Origin: Gillisella taibaishanensis
GTDB taxonomy: Bacteria; Pseudomonadota; Alphaproteobacteria; Rhizobiales; Rhizobiaceae
DNA: 64,000 nt
Assembly (NCBI RefSeq): GCF_001938985.1
Contig: NZ_MKIN01000020.1
Span: forward strand, 394,058-458,057
Direction of reading: 5' to 3'
In this document: in pieces, positions 9,085 to 19,488 of the stretch
Position numbering within the stretch: the first letter of the stretch is position 1
Layout: the number at the start of each line of letters is the position of its first letter
Position numbers and translations under genes: made by a program
The notes under the pieces: model-generated
What the model saw: the letters and a program-made list of their open reading frames with translations, nothing else
Told to the model about the DNA's origin: nothing
Databases searched by the model: none

Positions 9085-10415
9085 CGGCTGCGGCTTTTCA
9101 GCCGCAAAGCCAGAAACAGGCCGCGAAACGCCAGGAACAGATTGAGCGCCAGCCAGAGGCCGTGATTGCCCAACAGCGGCACGAAGATCGCAAGTGCGAT
9201 AAGATAGCCGACAAAGGCGGCAAGCATCATGTTGCGCATGTCGCTTGACCAGGCCGCACCTATAAAGACCCCATCCATCTGAAATGCGAGCGCACCGGTG
9301 AGCGCGGTGACCGCCGCCCAGGGCAGGAAGATCCGCGCCACTTCGCGCACGTCTGCCGCTGTGGTCATGGCGTCGATGATCGCTCCGCCGACGAGAAGAA
9401 AGAATACCATGCTGGTGATCGCCAGCCCGAAGGACCAGACCGTGGTCAGCCGCACAGCCTGATCAAAGGCAGGCCGATAGCGGGCGCCGACGGCCCGGCC
9501 GACGATCTGCTCTGCGGCATTGGCGACGCCGTCGAGATAGAATGAGGCGACCATGAAGAAATTCATCAGCAGCGCGTTGGCGGCCAGCGTCACCGCTCCA
9601 AAGCCGGTGCCGATCCGGGTCAGCAGCGTGAAGGCGCCCAGCAGGACGAAGCTGCGGATCAGGATGTCGCGGTTAAGGGCAAACAGCTCGCCGAGTTGCT
9701 GGCGATCGAGCAATTCGGCCATGGACGGCAGCAATGACCGCTCGGTGCGGATAAGGATGACGGCAAGGCCGACAATGGCTGCTGTAGCTTCGCCGGCAAC
9801 CGCTCCCCAGGCGACGCCTGATACACCCCAGCCGAAATGCAGCCCGAGCAGGATCGACAGCAGGATATTGACGCCGTTGAGAAGGATCTGCAGGGCGAGT
9901 GCCAGAGACCCTTTGCCCCGCCCGAGAATGAAGCCCATGATGGTGAAATTCGATAGCGTCAACGGGCCGGCTAGAATGCGGGTCGAGAAATAGATAGACG
10001 TGACCTCCGCCACCCGACCTTCGGCGCCCATCAGCGCCAGTCCCGCCTTCAGCAGAACCGGAGATAGAGCCAGCAGCAGCAGGCCGATGCCGAGCGACAG
10101 GATCATCGAGCGACAGAAGACTGCGATCTGTTCACGCTCATCCCGACGGCCATGGGCCTGGGCAACCAGCGCAGTGGTCGAGGCTCGCAGGAAATTCAGG
10201 CTGGCAAAGACAAGGTCGAAAACGGCGGCGCCGATCGCAAGCCCGGCCAGCGCGGCAGCCTCACCGGTCCGCCCGATCACAGCCGTATCGGTTATGCCGA
10301 GCAGCGGCGTGGTGATATAGCCAAGCGTCATCGGGATGGCGATGGCGAGCACGGCGCGATGGGTCACGATAAAAGCCCGGTTTTGTGCGCCGGGAGTGGG
10401 GGCAATGGTCATCAA
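9057..10415 (-). CDS. MATE family exporter, DinF-like
   Basis: This 452-residue inner-membrane protein has about twelve hydrophobic segments in two pseudo-repeated halves, as in MATE Na+/H+-coupled exporters. The N-terminal half opens with AIPMTLGYITTPLLGITDTAVIG, split here as AIPMTLGYITTP and LLGITDTAVIG, typical of the DinF branch. Substrates of DinF-type proteins include oxidants, bile salts and drugs; the natural one here is unknown. It overlaps the 3' end of pyrD by 28 bases on the opposite strand. Confidence 0.92.
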   Translation of the reverse strand: MMTIAPTPGAQNRAFIVTHRAVLAIAIPMTLGYITTPLLGITDTAVIGRTGEAAALAGLAIGAAVFDLVFASLNFLRASTTALVAQAHGRRDEREQIAVFCRSMILSLGIGLLLLALSPVLLKAGLALMGAEGRVAEVTSIYFSTRILAGPLTLSNFTIMGFILGRGKGSLALALQILLNGVNILLSILLGLHFGWGVSGVAWGAVAGEATAAIVGLAVILIRTERSLLPSMAELLDRQQLGELFALNRDILIRSFVLLGAFTLLTRIGTGFGAVTLAANALLMNFFMVASFYLDGVANAAEQIVGRAVGARYRPAFDQAVRLTTVWSFGLAITSMVFFLLVGGAIIDAMTTAADVREVARIFLPWAAVTALTGALAFQMDGVFIGAAWSSDMRNMMLAAFVGYLIALAIFVPLLGNHGLWLALNLFLAFRGLFLALRLKSRSRQTFADSQC

Positions 10416-10455
10416 AGGCTCCAGCGGGCAAAGACCACTGCCCGGAAGCTCGTTA

Positions 10456-11043
10456 TCAACCGATTCTCAGGCGAATGCCAGTCGGCGAGGCGCCCATCGG
10501 CAGAATACCCATATCCGTCTGTGGACGCGGCGTGCCTGAGAGGACCATGGCCCAATAGGGCTTGTTGCCGCGTGCGGGAATGCGCGCTACGGCAACGCCA
10601 AGCCCATGATAGGGGCCGAGCATATTTTCGAGATGGTGCGGCGAGTTGATCCAGGCCTGCATCGCGGCCTCGTCGGTCTGCTGCAGCATGGCGATATTTT
10701 CCGCCGCCGGAAGCTGGACATTGCCGGCCCGCATGCGGGAACCGAAACTGTCACCCATGCCGATCAGATGCGACATGGTTTCGGCCTGGGCCATGCGATT
10801 GGCCTGGAACATCGCCGCCTTTGCCGCCTGCGGATCGATCACCAATGTCGATTTGCCGTTCTTCTGGCGCAGCGCGTTCACCATCGGCAGGAAGGCTGCT
10901 GTCTCGTCCGTGACGTTGGACGGCGCCGTCGGCTTTGAGATGGGGCTGGCGCAGCCGGCAAGCAGGGCGGCAAGACCAAGACCAGCCGAGGCTATAAAGG
11001 CGCGTCGGCCGGAACGATCGGTCTCTGGGCAAGGAACGTACAT
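10456..11043 (-). CDS. CAP/SCP-domain lipoprotein
   Basis: This 195-residue envelope protein has a positively charged N-terminus with RRAF, a hydrophobic segment and the lipobox LLAGC, so it is probably lipidated. The rest is a bacterial CAP domain: FLPMVNALRQKNG, then AAKAAMFQANRMAQAETMSH, then AENIAML and WINSPHHLENML. The conserved His residues of the CAP cavity are present. The start is placed right after the upstream gene, which ends 1 base before it. CAP proteins of bacteria have no settled biochemical role. Confidence 0.88.
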   Translation of the reverse strand: MYVPCPETDRSGRRAFIASAGLGLAALLAGCASPISKPTAPSNVTDETAAFLPMVNALRQKNGKSTLVIDPQAAKAAMFQANRMAQAETMSHLIGMGDSFGSRMRAGNVQLPAAENIAMLQQTDEAAMQAWINSPHHLENMLGPYHGLGVAVARIPARGNKPYWAMVLSGTPRPQTDMGILPMGASPTGIRLRIG

Positions 11044-11044
11044 G

Positions 11045-11311
11045 TTATTTCCGCATGTTGAGAAGGCGCAGGATGATGAACAGCGGGATGACCACGCTGG
11101 CGCCGAGCAGCAGATAGTCTCCGAACTGGCCAAGCGCGGCAAAGCCCTTGTGCCAGATATCCTGGAAGAAATGGCGGATGCCCTCGATAATGTCATAGGG
11201 ATAGATGCCGAAGATCCGCATCACGAAGCCGACGATCACCGAAACGACGATCAGCTTGATGATGGTTCGGCCGATCGAATCGCCCAGAAATCTGTTGACG
11301 CCATCGGTCAT
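11045..11311 (-). CDS. DUF6460-like small membrane protein
   Basis: This 88-residue protein has two membrane segments (around IIKLIVVSVIVGFVMRIFG and LLLGASVVIPLFIILRLL) separated by a short amphipathic stretch. It resembles the rhizobial DUF6460 family of unknown function. The start at 11311 follows AGGAGACAG; an earlier in-frame ATG lacks such a site. The stop lies 1 base from the start of the CAP lipoprotein, so both form an operon. Confidence 0.75.
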   Translation of the reverse strand: MTDGVNRFLGDSIGRTIIKLIVVSVIVGFVMRIFGIYPYDIIEGIRHFFQDIWHKGFAALGQFGDYLLLGASVVIPLFIILRLLNMRK

Positions 11312-11490
11312 GGCTCTGTCTCCTGTTATCCGCCCTTGGCGCATGAGTCGCACATAAGCATTGGATTATGGCGACGCAAGCACAATGACGCTCCGATGAA
11401 GGCGACAAGCAGGCCGCCGATAGATTTCACTTGCGTTTTTCAAGGCTTGCGCCATTGCTCCGGCATCGTCCCTCAGCACAGACATGTCCC

Positions 11491-12462
11491 ATGCATCGCA
11501 CGCAGCCCCCTTCCGGTAGAAATGCCCCCGGTTCACGCTCCTCAGGCGACGTAACCGCCGACCGCCGCGCCGATTATGCCCGCATGCTCGCAGAAAGTGG
11601 TGATCACGCCGCTGCCGCCGAATTGATGGAACAGGCGCTGGAACTGGCTCCCGGCTGGGCGGCCGGTTGGTTTCTGCTTGGCGACTACCGGATGAAGGCC
11701 GCCGATCCGACTGCCGCCGACGCTTACCGGCAGGTGCTGGCGCTCGACCCTCAGGACATATTCGGTGCTGGCCTGAAACTCGTGCTGCTCGGGGCGGAAG
11801 CCATGCCGGAAAAGCCGCCAAGCCGTTATGTCGAGGCGTTGTTCGATGATTATGCCGACCGTTTCGACGCGGCCCTGGTGGAAAGGCTCGACTACCGGGT
11901 GCCGAAAAAGCTGGCGGCTCTTATTGCCCGGGTCACCGGCCCAGACCGCCGCCACGCCCATGCCGTCGATCTCGGCTGTGGCACCGGCCTGATGGGCGCC
12001 GAACTGCGGCCGCAGACAGACTATCTGGAGGGCTACGACCTCTCCGCCGCCATGCTGGCCAAGGCACGCGACAAGCAGATCTATGACGCACTTGGCGAGG
12101 CCGACCTGTCGCTACCCCCCGAGACCTGCGGTCTGTTTCCAAAGGACAAGGGCAGCGCCCGCGCCGATCTGGTCACGGCAGCCGATGTGCTGATGTATCT
12201 CGGCAACCTCACCGGCGTCTTTACGCTTGCCGCCGACCTGTTGCGACCGGGCGGATATTTCGCCTTTTCGGTGGAGCGGCACGAGGGCGAGGAGGGATTT
12301 TCTCTCGCGCCATCGCTGCGCTACCAGCATGGGCAGGCCTATGTGGAAGCCGAACTTCGGGCGCAAGGCTTCGAACTGCTGACCAGCGAACAGGAGATCA
12401 TTCGTCTTGATGGCGGAAAACCCATTCAAGGCTTGCTGTTTATTGCCCGCAAGCCCGCCTGA
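11491..12462 (+). CDS. TPR-containing class I SAM methyltransferase
   Basis: This 323-residue protein has two TPR-like helical repeats near residues 25-95 (ARMLAESGDHAAAAELMEQA, ending ALDPQD), then a Rossmann methyltransferase domain with motif I VDLGCGTGLMG and the later segments LVTAADVLMYLG and LLRPGGYFAFSVE. Such TPR-methyltransferase fusions are common in alphaproteobacteria and are poorly characterised. The first ATG is used as start; a TTG 60 bases upstream is possible. The substrate is unknown. Confidence 0.85.
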   Translation: MHRTQPPSGRNAPGSRSSGDVTADRRADYARMLAESGDHAAAAELMEQALELAPGWAAGWFLLGDYRMKAADPTAADAYRQVLALDPQDIFGAGLKLVLLGAEAMPEKPPSRYVEALFDDYADRFDAALVERLDYRVPKKLAALIARVTGPDRRHAHAVDLGCGTGLMGAELRPQTDYLEGYDLSAAMLAKARDKQIYDALGEADLSLPPETCGLFPKDKGSARADLVTAADVLMYLGNLTGVFTLAADLLRPGGYFAFSVERHEGEEGFSLAPSLRYQHGQAYVEAELRAQGFELLTSEQEIIRLDGGKPIQGLLFIARKPA

Positions 12463-12588
12463 AAGACCGAAAATTGCGATCTTCTCGATAGGTCAGGTAT
12501 CCTGACCAAACTATCTTGAAAGCCTTGGATTTTCAGGCATTCTCATAGCCAATAGACAACCAAAACTGGCGGTCGCGCGGGCAACGGG

Positions 12589-13239
12589 ATGGGAACGGCC
12601 ATGGCCTTGATGAACAATCTCTTCGGCATCTGGAACGACAATCCCACCCGTCATAACCGCGCCGAGGATGTGCAGGGCATCATTTGCGGCACGATGATTT
12701 CGGCGCTCGGCCTGTTTCTGATCGCCAAGATCGGGCTTGTCACCAGCGGCATGGCGGGGCTTTCCTTCGTCATCCATTACTGGACCGGCTGGAGCTTCGG
12801 CCTGATCTTCTTCCTCCTCAACATGCCCTTCTACATCCTCTCCATCAAACGCGTCGGCTGGGACTTCACCATCAAGACCTTCGTTGCCGTGGCATTGACG
12901 TCTTTCCTCGTTGAAATCGAAAGCCGCTTCATCGTCATTGAAAGCATCAACCCGGTCTGGGGCGCCGTGCTGGCTGGCCTGTTGCTCGGTTTCGGCCTTC
13001 TTGCGCTCTATCGCCACCGCGCCAGCCTCGGTGGCATCGGCATCCTCGCCGTCTTCGTCCAGGACCGGTTCGGCATCCAGGCCGGACTGGTGCAGCTCGC
13101 CTTCGATCTCATCGTCATGGCCCTTGCTTTCACCGTCGTCAGCCCCTGGGTGGTCGGCTGCTCGGTCATCGGCGCCGTTGTGCTCAATCTCTTCGTGCTG
13201 ATCAATCACCGCTCAGACCGGTATATCGCGCTGCGGTGA
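12589..13239 (+). CDS. YitT family membrane protein, copy 1
   Basis: This 216-residue protein has five to six membrane segments, beginning with DVQGIICGTMISALGLFL, with KIGLVTSGMAGLSF after the first, and ending LINHRSDRYIALR. This is the YitT/DUF161 pattern without the C-terminal DUF2179 domain. Function is unknown. A second clearly homologous copy lies at 34370-35017 with the same ending motif (NHRRDRYIA). The start is uncertain among three in-frame ATGs at 12589, 12601 and 12610. Confidence 0.88.
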   Translation: MGTAMALMNNLFGIWNDNPTRHNRAEDVQGIICGTMISALGLFLIAKIGLVTSGMAGLSFVIHYWTGWSFGLIFFLLNMPFYILSIKRVGWDFTIKTFVAVALTSFLVEIESRFIVIESINPVWGAVLAGLLLGFGLLALYRHRASLGGIGILAVFVQDRFGIQAGLVQLAFDLIVMALAFTVVSPWVVGCSVIGAVVLNLFVLINHRSDRYIALR

Positions 13240-13472
13240 GCACTGTCGCCGGTCGTTTCCTCTCTCTCCCATTCCGGCCCTTTTACTGCATGTGACTTGG
13301 CGGGGCCATCCATGGTTGCCCTGATACGAGGGGGCGTATCGTCTCCTGACCGCAATCCTGCCAACGTCACAGCTTCACCACAGTCTTGGTGGTGATGTCA
13401 GTCTGATAAGATGTCTGTGGCTGTTGCGGGAGGTCTTGTTTGATCGAGCCTTCCACTGGAAGGATATTGGTC

Positions 13473-14024
13473 ATGTTTGGAACGAGGGATAATCGCAAAG
13501 TCATATTCTGGGCGACCGTGATCGGTGGTTTCATCAGTTCGCTCGTCAAATGGGGGTCGGAGGTCAATGTGCCGCCGCGCGTTCCCGGCGAAGTATCACC
13601 GCCGGCCGCCCATATCGATGCCTGGCTCGGGCCGTTCGGGATCAATTCGCATTCACTCGATTATGTCTATCAGGGTGCGACCGTGGGCGGCGCCGTCACG
13701 CTTTACCACTGGCTTTTCAGCTTCGCTTTTGCCTTCGTCTATGTTCTGCTATCCGCCTACTGGCCGAAAATCAGGCTATGGTACGGAGCCTTTTATGGCT
13801 TGGTCATCACCGTCACCATGCATGGCTTTCTGATCCCGCTGCTTGGTTTCAGACATCCCGTCTATGCCAATGGGGCCGTCGGGTGGCTCTGGAACCTAAA
13901 CGCTTATGAGCTGTGCAGCGAGATGCTCGGCCATGTCTACTGGGCAGGATCGATTGAGATCTGCCTGATCGCCGTTCTGGCTTCTCAGGCCAAACCGGTG
14001 AGGGGCGATTGGGCGGTGCTGTAA
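13473..14024 (+). CDS. YagU-like (DUF1440) inner-membrane protein
   Basis: This 183-residue membrane protein has about four hydrophobic segments (KVIFWATVIGGFISSLVKWG, then HWLFSFAFAFVYVLL, WYGAFYGLVITVTMHGFLI and a C-terminal one) and the GWLWNLNAYELCSEMLGHVYW region, split here as GWLWNLNAYEL and CSEMLGHVYW, that is typical of YagU. E. coli YagU contributes to acid resistance; here the role is unknown. An AAGGA site precedes the ATG at 13473; a TTG at 13440 behind GGGAGG is an alternative start giving 194 residues. Confidence 0.82.
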   Translation: MFGTRDNRKVIFWATVIGGFISSLVKWGSEVNVPPRVPGEVSPPAAHIDAWLGPFGINSHSLDYVYQGATVGGAVTLYHWLFSFAFAFVYVLLSAYWPKIRLWYGAFYGLVITVTMHGFLIPLLGFRHPVYANGAVGWLWNLNAYELCSEMLGHVYWAGSIEICLIAVLASQAKPVRGDWAVL

Positions 14025-14034
14025 CACTTTAAAT

Positions 14035-14088
14035 CTGCTGCGTAATTTTCTCCTCAAATCAATTCCGATTTAAGAAATTATGCAGTAG
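14035..14088. repeat. Palindromic repeat with CTGC(G/A)TAATT...AATTATGCAG ends
   Basis: The arms CTGCTGCGTAATTTT and AAATTATGCAGTAG are near-perfect inverted repeats around an A/T-rich inner part containing CAAATC and GATTTAAG. Related sequences occur at 56249-56291 and, as a half copy, at 24046-24080. This looks like a dispersed rhizobial palindromic repeat. Confidence 0.7.
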
Positions 14089-14129
14089 CCGCGCCTGATA
14101 AGGCCCGTCATCGCGTAGCCCTGACAATT

Positions 14130-14166
14130 AAAAACCCGGCAGGGCCAAAGGCCTTGCCGGGTTTTT
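14130..14166. terminator. Bidirectional rho-independent terminator
   Basis: AAAAACCCGGCAGGGCC and GGCCTTGCCGGGTTTTT form a long GC-rich stem with A and T runs on both sides. It lies between the convergent yagU-like gene and the beta-oxidation operon and should stop both transcripts. Confidence 0.9.
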
Positions 14167-14203
14167 CCAGTCAATTCCGACGCTTTCCAATCCTGGTGAA
14201 GGA

Positions 14204-16417
14204 TCAAGCAGCAGCCTTCACCGCGCCATAGGGATCGAACCGGCCATAGAAGGTGTCACCCTTCTCGGCCATGTCCTTCAGCAGCGGTGTCGGTGCAAAA
14301 TGCGGACCGTATTCTCCTGCCAGCTTTTCGCAGAGCGCCACGAAATTCTTCACGCCCATGCCGTCGATATAGGACAGTGCACCGCCGGTATATGGCGCAA
14401 AGCCGAAGCCCAGGATGGAGCCGACGTCGGCTTCACGCGGGTCTATGACGATGCCTTCTTCCACGGTGCGGGCAGCTTCGAGCGCAATGGTTGCCAGAAA
14501 GCGCTGCTGCAGCACCTTCACGTCAACGTCATCAGCCTTCTTCTGCGGGTAGAGATCCTTCAAATCAGGCCAGATGAATTTCTTGGCGGGCTTGGCGGGA
14601 TACTCGTAGAAGCCCTTGCCGTTCTTACGGCCGAAGCGTTCTTCCTTCTCCACCATGCGCGCGACAAGCTCCATATGGCGCGGATTGACGGCTTTTTCAC
14701 CGAGATCGGCAACGGTGGCCTTCAGGATCTTGTAGGACAGATCGATCGCCACTTCATCGTTGAGCGACAGCGGTCCGACCGGCATGCCCGCGAATTTCGC
14801 GGCATTTTCGATCATGACCGGCGGCACGCCTTCGATCAGCATGTCATAGCTCTCGGCCATGTAGCGCAGAACGCAACGATTGACGAAGAAGCCGCGCGTG
14901 TCGTTGACGACGATAGGCGTCTTCTTGATCGCTGCGACGTAATCCAGTGCCACGGCCAGCGCCTTGTCGCCGGTTTCCTTGCCTAGGATCACTTCGGTCA
15001 GCATCATCTTCTCGACCGGCGAGAAGAAATGGATGCCGATGAAATCTGCCGGCCGCTTCGAGTTCTTCGCAAGCCCTGTGATGGGCAGCGTCGAAGTGTT
15101 GGAGGCGAAGATCGCCCCTTCCGGCAGCACGGCCTCGACCTTTTCGATGACAGCCTTCTTGACGTCGCGGTCTTCGAACACGGCTTCGATGACCAGATCG
15201 GCATCGGCAAGTGTGGAATAGTCGGGCGTGGCGGTGATCAGGCCAACCAGCTTCTCGCCAGCTTCCTTGGTCAGCTTTCCCTTGCCGACAGCGTCTGTCA
15301 CCAGCTTCGCCGAGACGGCGAGACCCTTGTCAGCGGCTTCCTGGTCGCGGTCGATCAGCACCACGGGAATGCCGGCGGCAGCCGTGACATAAGCGATCGA
15401 GGCGCCCATGAAGCCGGCGCCGACCACGCCAACCTTCTTGATCTCACTCTTCGGCTGACCCGCCGGGCGGCGTGCGCCCTTGTTCAACTCCTGCATGGAG
15501 ATGAACAGCGAGCGGATCATCGAGAAGGCTTCCTTGGTCTGGACGATCTCAGTAAAATAACGCTGCTCGATGCGCAGGCCGGTGTCAAAGGGCACTTGCA
15601 AGCCCTCATAGACGCATTTCAGAATGGCGAGCGCTGCCGGATAATTGCCTGAGGTTTCACGACGCAGCACGGCGGGCGCCGCAGGCCAGAGTTGGGCGGA
15701 GGCCGGCGTCCAGATGCCGCCGCCGGGGGCCTTGAAGCCCTTCTCGTCCCAGGGGGCGACGGGTTTCAACCCATCCTTGATCATCTGCTTGGCGGTGGGG
15801 ATCAGCTGATCCGGTTCGACAACCTGATGTATGAGGTTCATGGCCTTGGCGCGCTGTGGCGCCAGCGTCTGGCCTGTTGTCATCATCTGCAGGGCGTCCT
15901 GCGCATTGGCAAGACGCGGCACGCGCTGGGTACCGCCCGCACCTGGGAAGATGCCGACCTTGACTTCCGGCAGGCCGATTTTTACCGACTTGGCATTGGA
16001 GGCCACGCGGCCATGGCAGGCGAGCGACAATTCGAAGGCCCCGCCCATGCAGGTGCCGTTGATGGCCGAGACCCACGGCTTGCCGCAGGTCTCGATCTTG
16101 CGCCACAGCCAGCTCATGCGGCCGACGCCGTCGAACAGCTTCTGCACGGCATTGGCGGGGTCTTTCGTCCGTTCTTCCTCGACCATGGAGAACATGCCAC
16201 GGATCATGCTGAGATCGGCGCCGCCAGAGAAAGAAGACTTGCCCGAGGTGAAGACCACGCCCTTGATGGCTTCATCGGCCACCACGGCATCGACGATAGC
16301 TTCGATTTCGTCCATCACCCCGACAGTGAAGACATTCATGCTTTTATCGGGCATGTCCCAGGTGACGAGAGCAATGCCGTCTGCGTCGGTTTCGACGGTG
16401 AAATTCTTGTAGGTCAT
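14204..16417 (-). CDS. Bifunctional enoyl-CoA hydratase / 3-hydroxyacyl-CoA dehydrogenase
   Basis: This 737-residue FadB/FadJ-type enzyme performs the hydration and NAD-dependent oxidation steps of fatty-acid beta-oxidation. The N-terminal crotonase domain contains [17 protein letters not shown] and an oxyanion-hole GxxxGG region ([14 protein letters not shown]). The NAD site [15 protein letters not shown] opens the dehydrogenase part, with [10 protein letters not shown] and the [10 protein letters not shown] segment following. GGGAGGG lies 6 bases before the ATG at 16417, so that start is preferred over a TTG at 16432. It is the last gene of a three-gene operon. fadJ and fadB are equally possible names. 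Confidence 0.94.
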   Translation of the reverse strand: MTYKNFTVETDADGIALVTWDMPDKSMNVFTVGVMDEIEAIVDAVVADEAIKGVVFTSGKSSFSGGADLSMIRGMFSMVEEERTKDPANAVQKLFDGVGRMSWLWRKIETCGKPWVSAINGTCMGGAFELSLACHGRVASNAKSVKIGLPEVKVGIFPGAGGTQRVPRLANAQDALQMMTTGQTLAPQRAKAMNLIHQVVEPDQLIPTAKQMIKDGLKPVAPWDEKGFKAPGGGIWTPASAQLWPAAPAVLRRETSGNYPAALAILKCVYEGLQVPFDTGLRIEQRYFTEIVQTKEAFSMIRSLFISMQELNKGARRPAGQPKSEIKKVGVVGAGFMGASIAYVTAAAGIPVVLIDRDQEAADKGLAVSAKLVTDAVGKGKLTKEAGEKLVGLITATPDYSTLADADLVIEAVFEDRDVKKAVIEKVEAVLPEGAIFASNTSTLPITGLAKNSKRPADFIGIHFFSPVEKMMLTEVILGKETGDKALAVALDYVAAIKKTPIVVNDTRGFFVNRCVLRYMAESYDMLIEGVPPVMIENAAKFAGMPVGPLSLNDEVAIDLSYKILKATVADLGEKAVNPRHMELVARMVEKEERFGRKNGKGFYEYPAKPAKKFIWPDLKDLYPQKKADDVDVKVLQQRFLATIALEAARTVEEGIVIDPREADVGSILGFGFAPYTGGALSYIDGMGVKNFVALCEKLAGEYGPHFAPTPLLKDMAEKGDTFYGRFDPYGAVKAAA

Positions 16418-16432
16418 TGTCATCCCTCCCAA

Positions 16433-17641
16433 TCAGACGCGCTCAATTACGGTCGCAGTGCCCATGCCTGCACCGATGCAGAGCGTGACGAGTGCTGTGT
16501 TGAGATCGCGCCGCTCCAACTCGTCCAGCACGGTGCCGAGGATCATCGCGCCGGTGGCACCCAGCGGATGGCCCATGGCGATCGCGCCGCCATTGACGTT
16601 GATCTTGTCGGTCGGAATATCGAAGGCCTGGATGTAGCGCAGCACCACGGCGGCAAAGGCTTCGTTGAGCTCGAAGAGATCGATATCGGCGAGCGAGATG
16701 CCTGACTTCTTGAACAGCTTTTCCGTCACATCGACCGGACCGGTCAGCATCAGTGCCGGATCGGAGCCAATATTGGCAAAGGCCCTGATGCGGGCGCGAG
16801 GCTTCAGCCCCATGCTCTCGCCACCGGCCTTGGAACCGAGCAGCACGACGCCGGACCCGTCGACGATACCGGAGGAATTGCCGGCGTGATGGACGTAGTT
16901 GATCTTTTCGATTTCCGGATGAGCCTGAATGCCAACGGCTTCGAAGCCGCCCATTTCGCCGGGCATCTGGAAGGACGGGTTGAGGCCGGCCAACGACTGC
17001 ATATCGGTGCCGGGACGCATGTGCTCGTCGCGGTCGAGGATCGTCAACCCGTTCTGGTCCTTCACCGGCACGACGGATTTGTCGAAATAGCCGCTCTGCC
17101 AGGCATGGGCCGCCCGTTTCTGGCTTTCGACCGCATAGGCATCGACGTCATCGCGGGAAAAGCCGTATTTTGTAGCGATCAGATCGGCAGACACGCCCTG
17201 CGGCATGAAATAGGCAGGGAAGTTAACCGAGGGGTCCATGAACCAGGCACCGCCGGACATGCCGAGGCCGACGCGCGACATGCTTTCAACGCCACCGGCA
17301 ATCACGATGTCATCGGCGCCCTGGGCAATCTTGCCGGCGGCAAAGTTGATGGCATCGAGACCAGACGCGCAGAAGCGCGAGATCTGCATGCCAGGCGCTT
17401 TGGTGGAATAGCCGGCCTCGAAGGCGGCGGCCTTGGCAATTACGGCGCCGGCGTCCATGACCGGATCGACGCAGCCCATGATGATATCGTCGACAGTATC
17501 CGTGTCGAGCCCGTTGCGGTCGCGGATCGCTTCCAGCGCCTTGGCGGCGAGGCGAACGGACGGCACCTCATGCAGGGAACCGTCCTTTTTGCCACGCCCG
17601 CGCGGCGTGCGCACGTGGTCGTAAATATAGACGTCACTCAT
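16433..17641 (-). CDS. Acetyl-CoA C-acyltransferase (thiolase)
   Basis: This 402-residue thiolase cleaves 3-ketoacyl-CoA with CoA in the last step of beta-oxidation. The nucleophilic Cys lies in [14 protein letters not shown], the catalytic His in GHPLGATG and the second Cys in the C-terminal [15 protein letters not shown]. The gene sits between the acyl-CoA dehydrogenase (53 bases upstream) and the FadB/J-type gene, whose start lies 15 bases after its stop. A GGGAGAGAGAC site precedes the start. It partners the bifunctional enzyme, so it is FadA/FadI-like. Confidence 0.95.
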   Translation of the reverse strand: MSDVYIYDHVRTPRGRGKKDGSLHEVPSVRLAAKALEAIRDRNGLDTDTVDDIIMGCVDPVMDAGAVIAKAAAFEAGYSTKAPGMQISRFCASGLDAINFAAGKIAQGADDIVIAGGVESMSRVGLGMSGGAWFMDPSVNFPAYFMPQGVSADLIATKYGFSRDDVDAYAVESQKRAAHAWQSGYFDKSVVPVKDQNGLTILDRDEHMRPGTDMQSLAGLNPSFQMPGEMGGFEAVGIQAHPEIEKINYVHHAGNSSGIVDGSGVVLLGSKAGGESMGLKPRARIRAFANIGSDPALMLTGPVDVTEKLFKKSGISLADIDLFELNEAFAAVVLRYIQAFDIPTDKINVNGGAIAMGHPLGATGAMILGTVLDELERRDLNTALVTLCIGAGMGTATVIERV

Positions 17642-17694
17642 GTCTCTCTCCCTTGGGCGTTTGCTTCGCCCGAAATCTTTTCGTCAAATCCAAA

Positions 17695-19488
17695 TCAGAA
17701 GGCGTCGGCGGCCAGTTCCATCACGCTGTCGGCGCCTGCTTCGATGCGGATCTTGCGCACTGCCGTCTCGGGCATAATTTTTTCCATATAGAACCGGCCG
17801 GTGATCAGTTTGTTCTTGTAGAAATCGGCGTCGCCTGTGCCTGTCGCAAGCGCCTCTTCAGCGGCCTTGGCCATCTTTGCCCACATGTAACCGAGCACGA
17901 CGATACCAAAGAGATGCATGTAATCGGTGGAGCCAGCGCCGGCATTGTCCGGCTTTGCCATGGCGTTCTGCATGAACCACATGGTCGATGCCTGCAGGTC
18001 GTTCAGGCCCTTTTTAAGATGCTTGGTGAAGAAGGACAGCTTTTCGTTGTCGCGATTCTCCTCGCAGAAAGTGTCGATTTCGTTGAACAGCGCCATGACA
18101 GCGCGGCCGCCATTCATGCCAAGCTTACGGCCCACCAGATCCAGCGCCTGGATGCCGTTGGCACCTTCATAGATCATCGCGATACGGGCATCGCGCACAT
18201 ACTGGCTCATGCCCCATTCTTCGATATAGCCATGGCCGCCATAGACCTGCTGGGCCATGACCGCATGGTCGAAGCCCTTGTCGGTCAACACGCCCTTGAG
18301 GATCGGCGTCATTAGTCCGAGAATGTCGTCGGATGTCTGTTTTTCAGCGGCGTCGCCGGAGCGGTGGGCAATGTCGGATTTAAGCGCCGTCCACAGCGTG
18401 AAGGCGCGGCCCGCTTCGTTGAAGGCGCGGATGGTCATCAGGCTGCGGCGAATATCGGGATGGACGATGATCGGATCGGCCTTCTTTTCCGGTGCCTTGG
18501 CGCCTGACAGCGACCGGCCCTGGATACGCTCGCGCGCATAATTGGCGGCGTTCTGATAAGCGATTTCCGCAATCGACAAGCCTTGCAGGCCAACGCCGAG
18601 GCGAGCTTCGTTCATCATCACGAACATGGCCGACAGGCCCTTGTTTTCCGCACCGATGAGATGGCCAGTCGCCTCGTCATAATTCATCACGCAGGTGGCA
18701 TTGCCGTGAATGCCCATCTTATGCTCGATGGCGCCGCAGGAGACTCCATTGCGCGCGCCGACCGAGCCATCCTCATTGACCAAGAATTTCGGCACGATGA
18801 ACAGCGAGATGCCTTTGGTGCCTTCAGGCGCGCCTTCGATGCGGGCGAGGACCAGATGGATGATATTGTCCGACATGGTGTGTTCGCCGGCGGAGATGAA
18901 GATCTTCTGGCCGGAAATCTTGTAGGCGCCATCGCCAGTGGGGACCGCCTTGGTGCGCAGCAGGCCGAGATCGGTGCCGCAATGCGGCTCCGTCAGGTTC
19001 ATGGTGCCGGACCAGGTGCCTTCGACCATTTTCGGCAAATAAGTCTGCTTCTGCGCGTCGGAACCATGCACGAGAATGGCGGCAATCGCCCCCTGGGTCA
19101 GGCCCGGATACATCATCAGCGCCATATTGGCCGACGACATATATTCACCAACGGCGGTGTGCAGCACGTAAGGCAGTCCCTGTCCGCCGAACTCGGCAGG
19201 AATGGACAGGCCGAGCCAGCCGCCCTGGCAATAGGCGTCATAGGCCTGCTTGAAGCCCTTCGGCACAGTGACGGTGCCGTCGTCATGACGCGTGCAGCCT
19301 TCCTGGTCACCAGAGAGGTTAAGCGGGAAGAGCTGTTCTTCCGCAAGCTTTGCAGCCTCGCCGACGATCGCTTCGATCATGTCGGGCGTTGCGTCCTCGA
19401 AACCCGGAAGGTTGTTGAAGCGCTCCAGGCCCAGCACGGTGTTCAGGATGAAAAGCGTGTCGGCGACGGGGGCCTTGTAGACGGGCAT
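17695..19488 (-). CDS. Acyl-CoA dehydrogenase, long form
   Basis: This 597-residue flavoenzyme performs the first, FAD-dependent oxidation of acyl-CoA. It has the longer layout with an N-terminal extension and a C-terminal domain, as in DmdC-like and related enzymes. Visible motifs are [16 protein letters not shown], a [16 protein letters not shown] segment and [15 protein letters not shown], whose Glu is the likely catalytic base. GGAGGACATTGACC precedes the ATG at 19488; a TTG two codons upstream is less likely. It is the first gene of the beta-oxidation operon and lies behind a palindromic operator candidate. Confidence 0.93.
   Translation of the reverse strand: MPVYKAPVADTLFILNTVLGLERFNNLPGFEDATPDMIEAIVGEAAKLAEEQLFPLNLSGDQEGCTRHDDGTVTVPKGFKQAYDAYCQGGWLGLSIPAEFGGQGLPYVLHTAVGEYMSSANMALMMYPGLTQGAIAAILVHGSDAQKQTYLPKMVEGTWSGTMNLTEPHCGTDLGLLRTKAVPTGDGAYKISGQKIFISAGEHTMSDNIIHLVLARIEGAPEGTKGISLFIVPKFLVNEDGSVGARNGVSCGAIEHKMGIHGNATCVMNYDEATGHLIGAENKGLSAMFVMMNEARLGVGLQGLSIAEIAYQNAANYARERIQGRSLSGAKAPEKKADPIIVHPDIRRSLMTIRAFNEAGRAFTLWTALKSDIAHRSGDAAEKQTSDDILGLMTPILKGVLTDKGFDHAVMAQQVYGGHGYIEEWGMSQYVRDARIAMIYEGANGIQALDLVGRKLGMNGGRAVMALFNEIDTFCEENRDNEKLSFFTKHLKKGLNDLQASTMWFMQNAMAKPDNAGAGSTDYMHLFGIVVLGYMWAKMAKAAEEALATGTGDADFYKNKLITGRFYMEKIMPETAVRKIRIEAGADSVMELAADAF

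Noticed and set aside
13260..13440. Possible small RNA or riboswitch before the YagU-like gene
   Set aside because: I could not find a conserved aptamer pattern or a convincing terminator structure.
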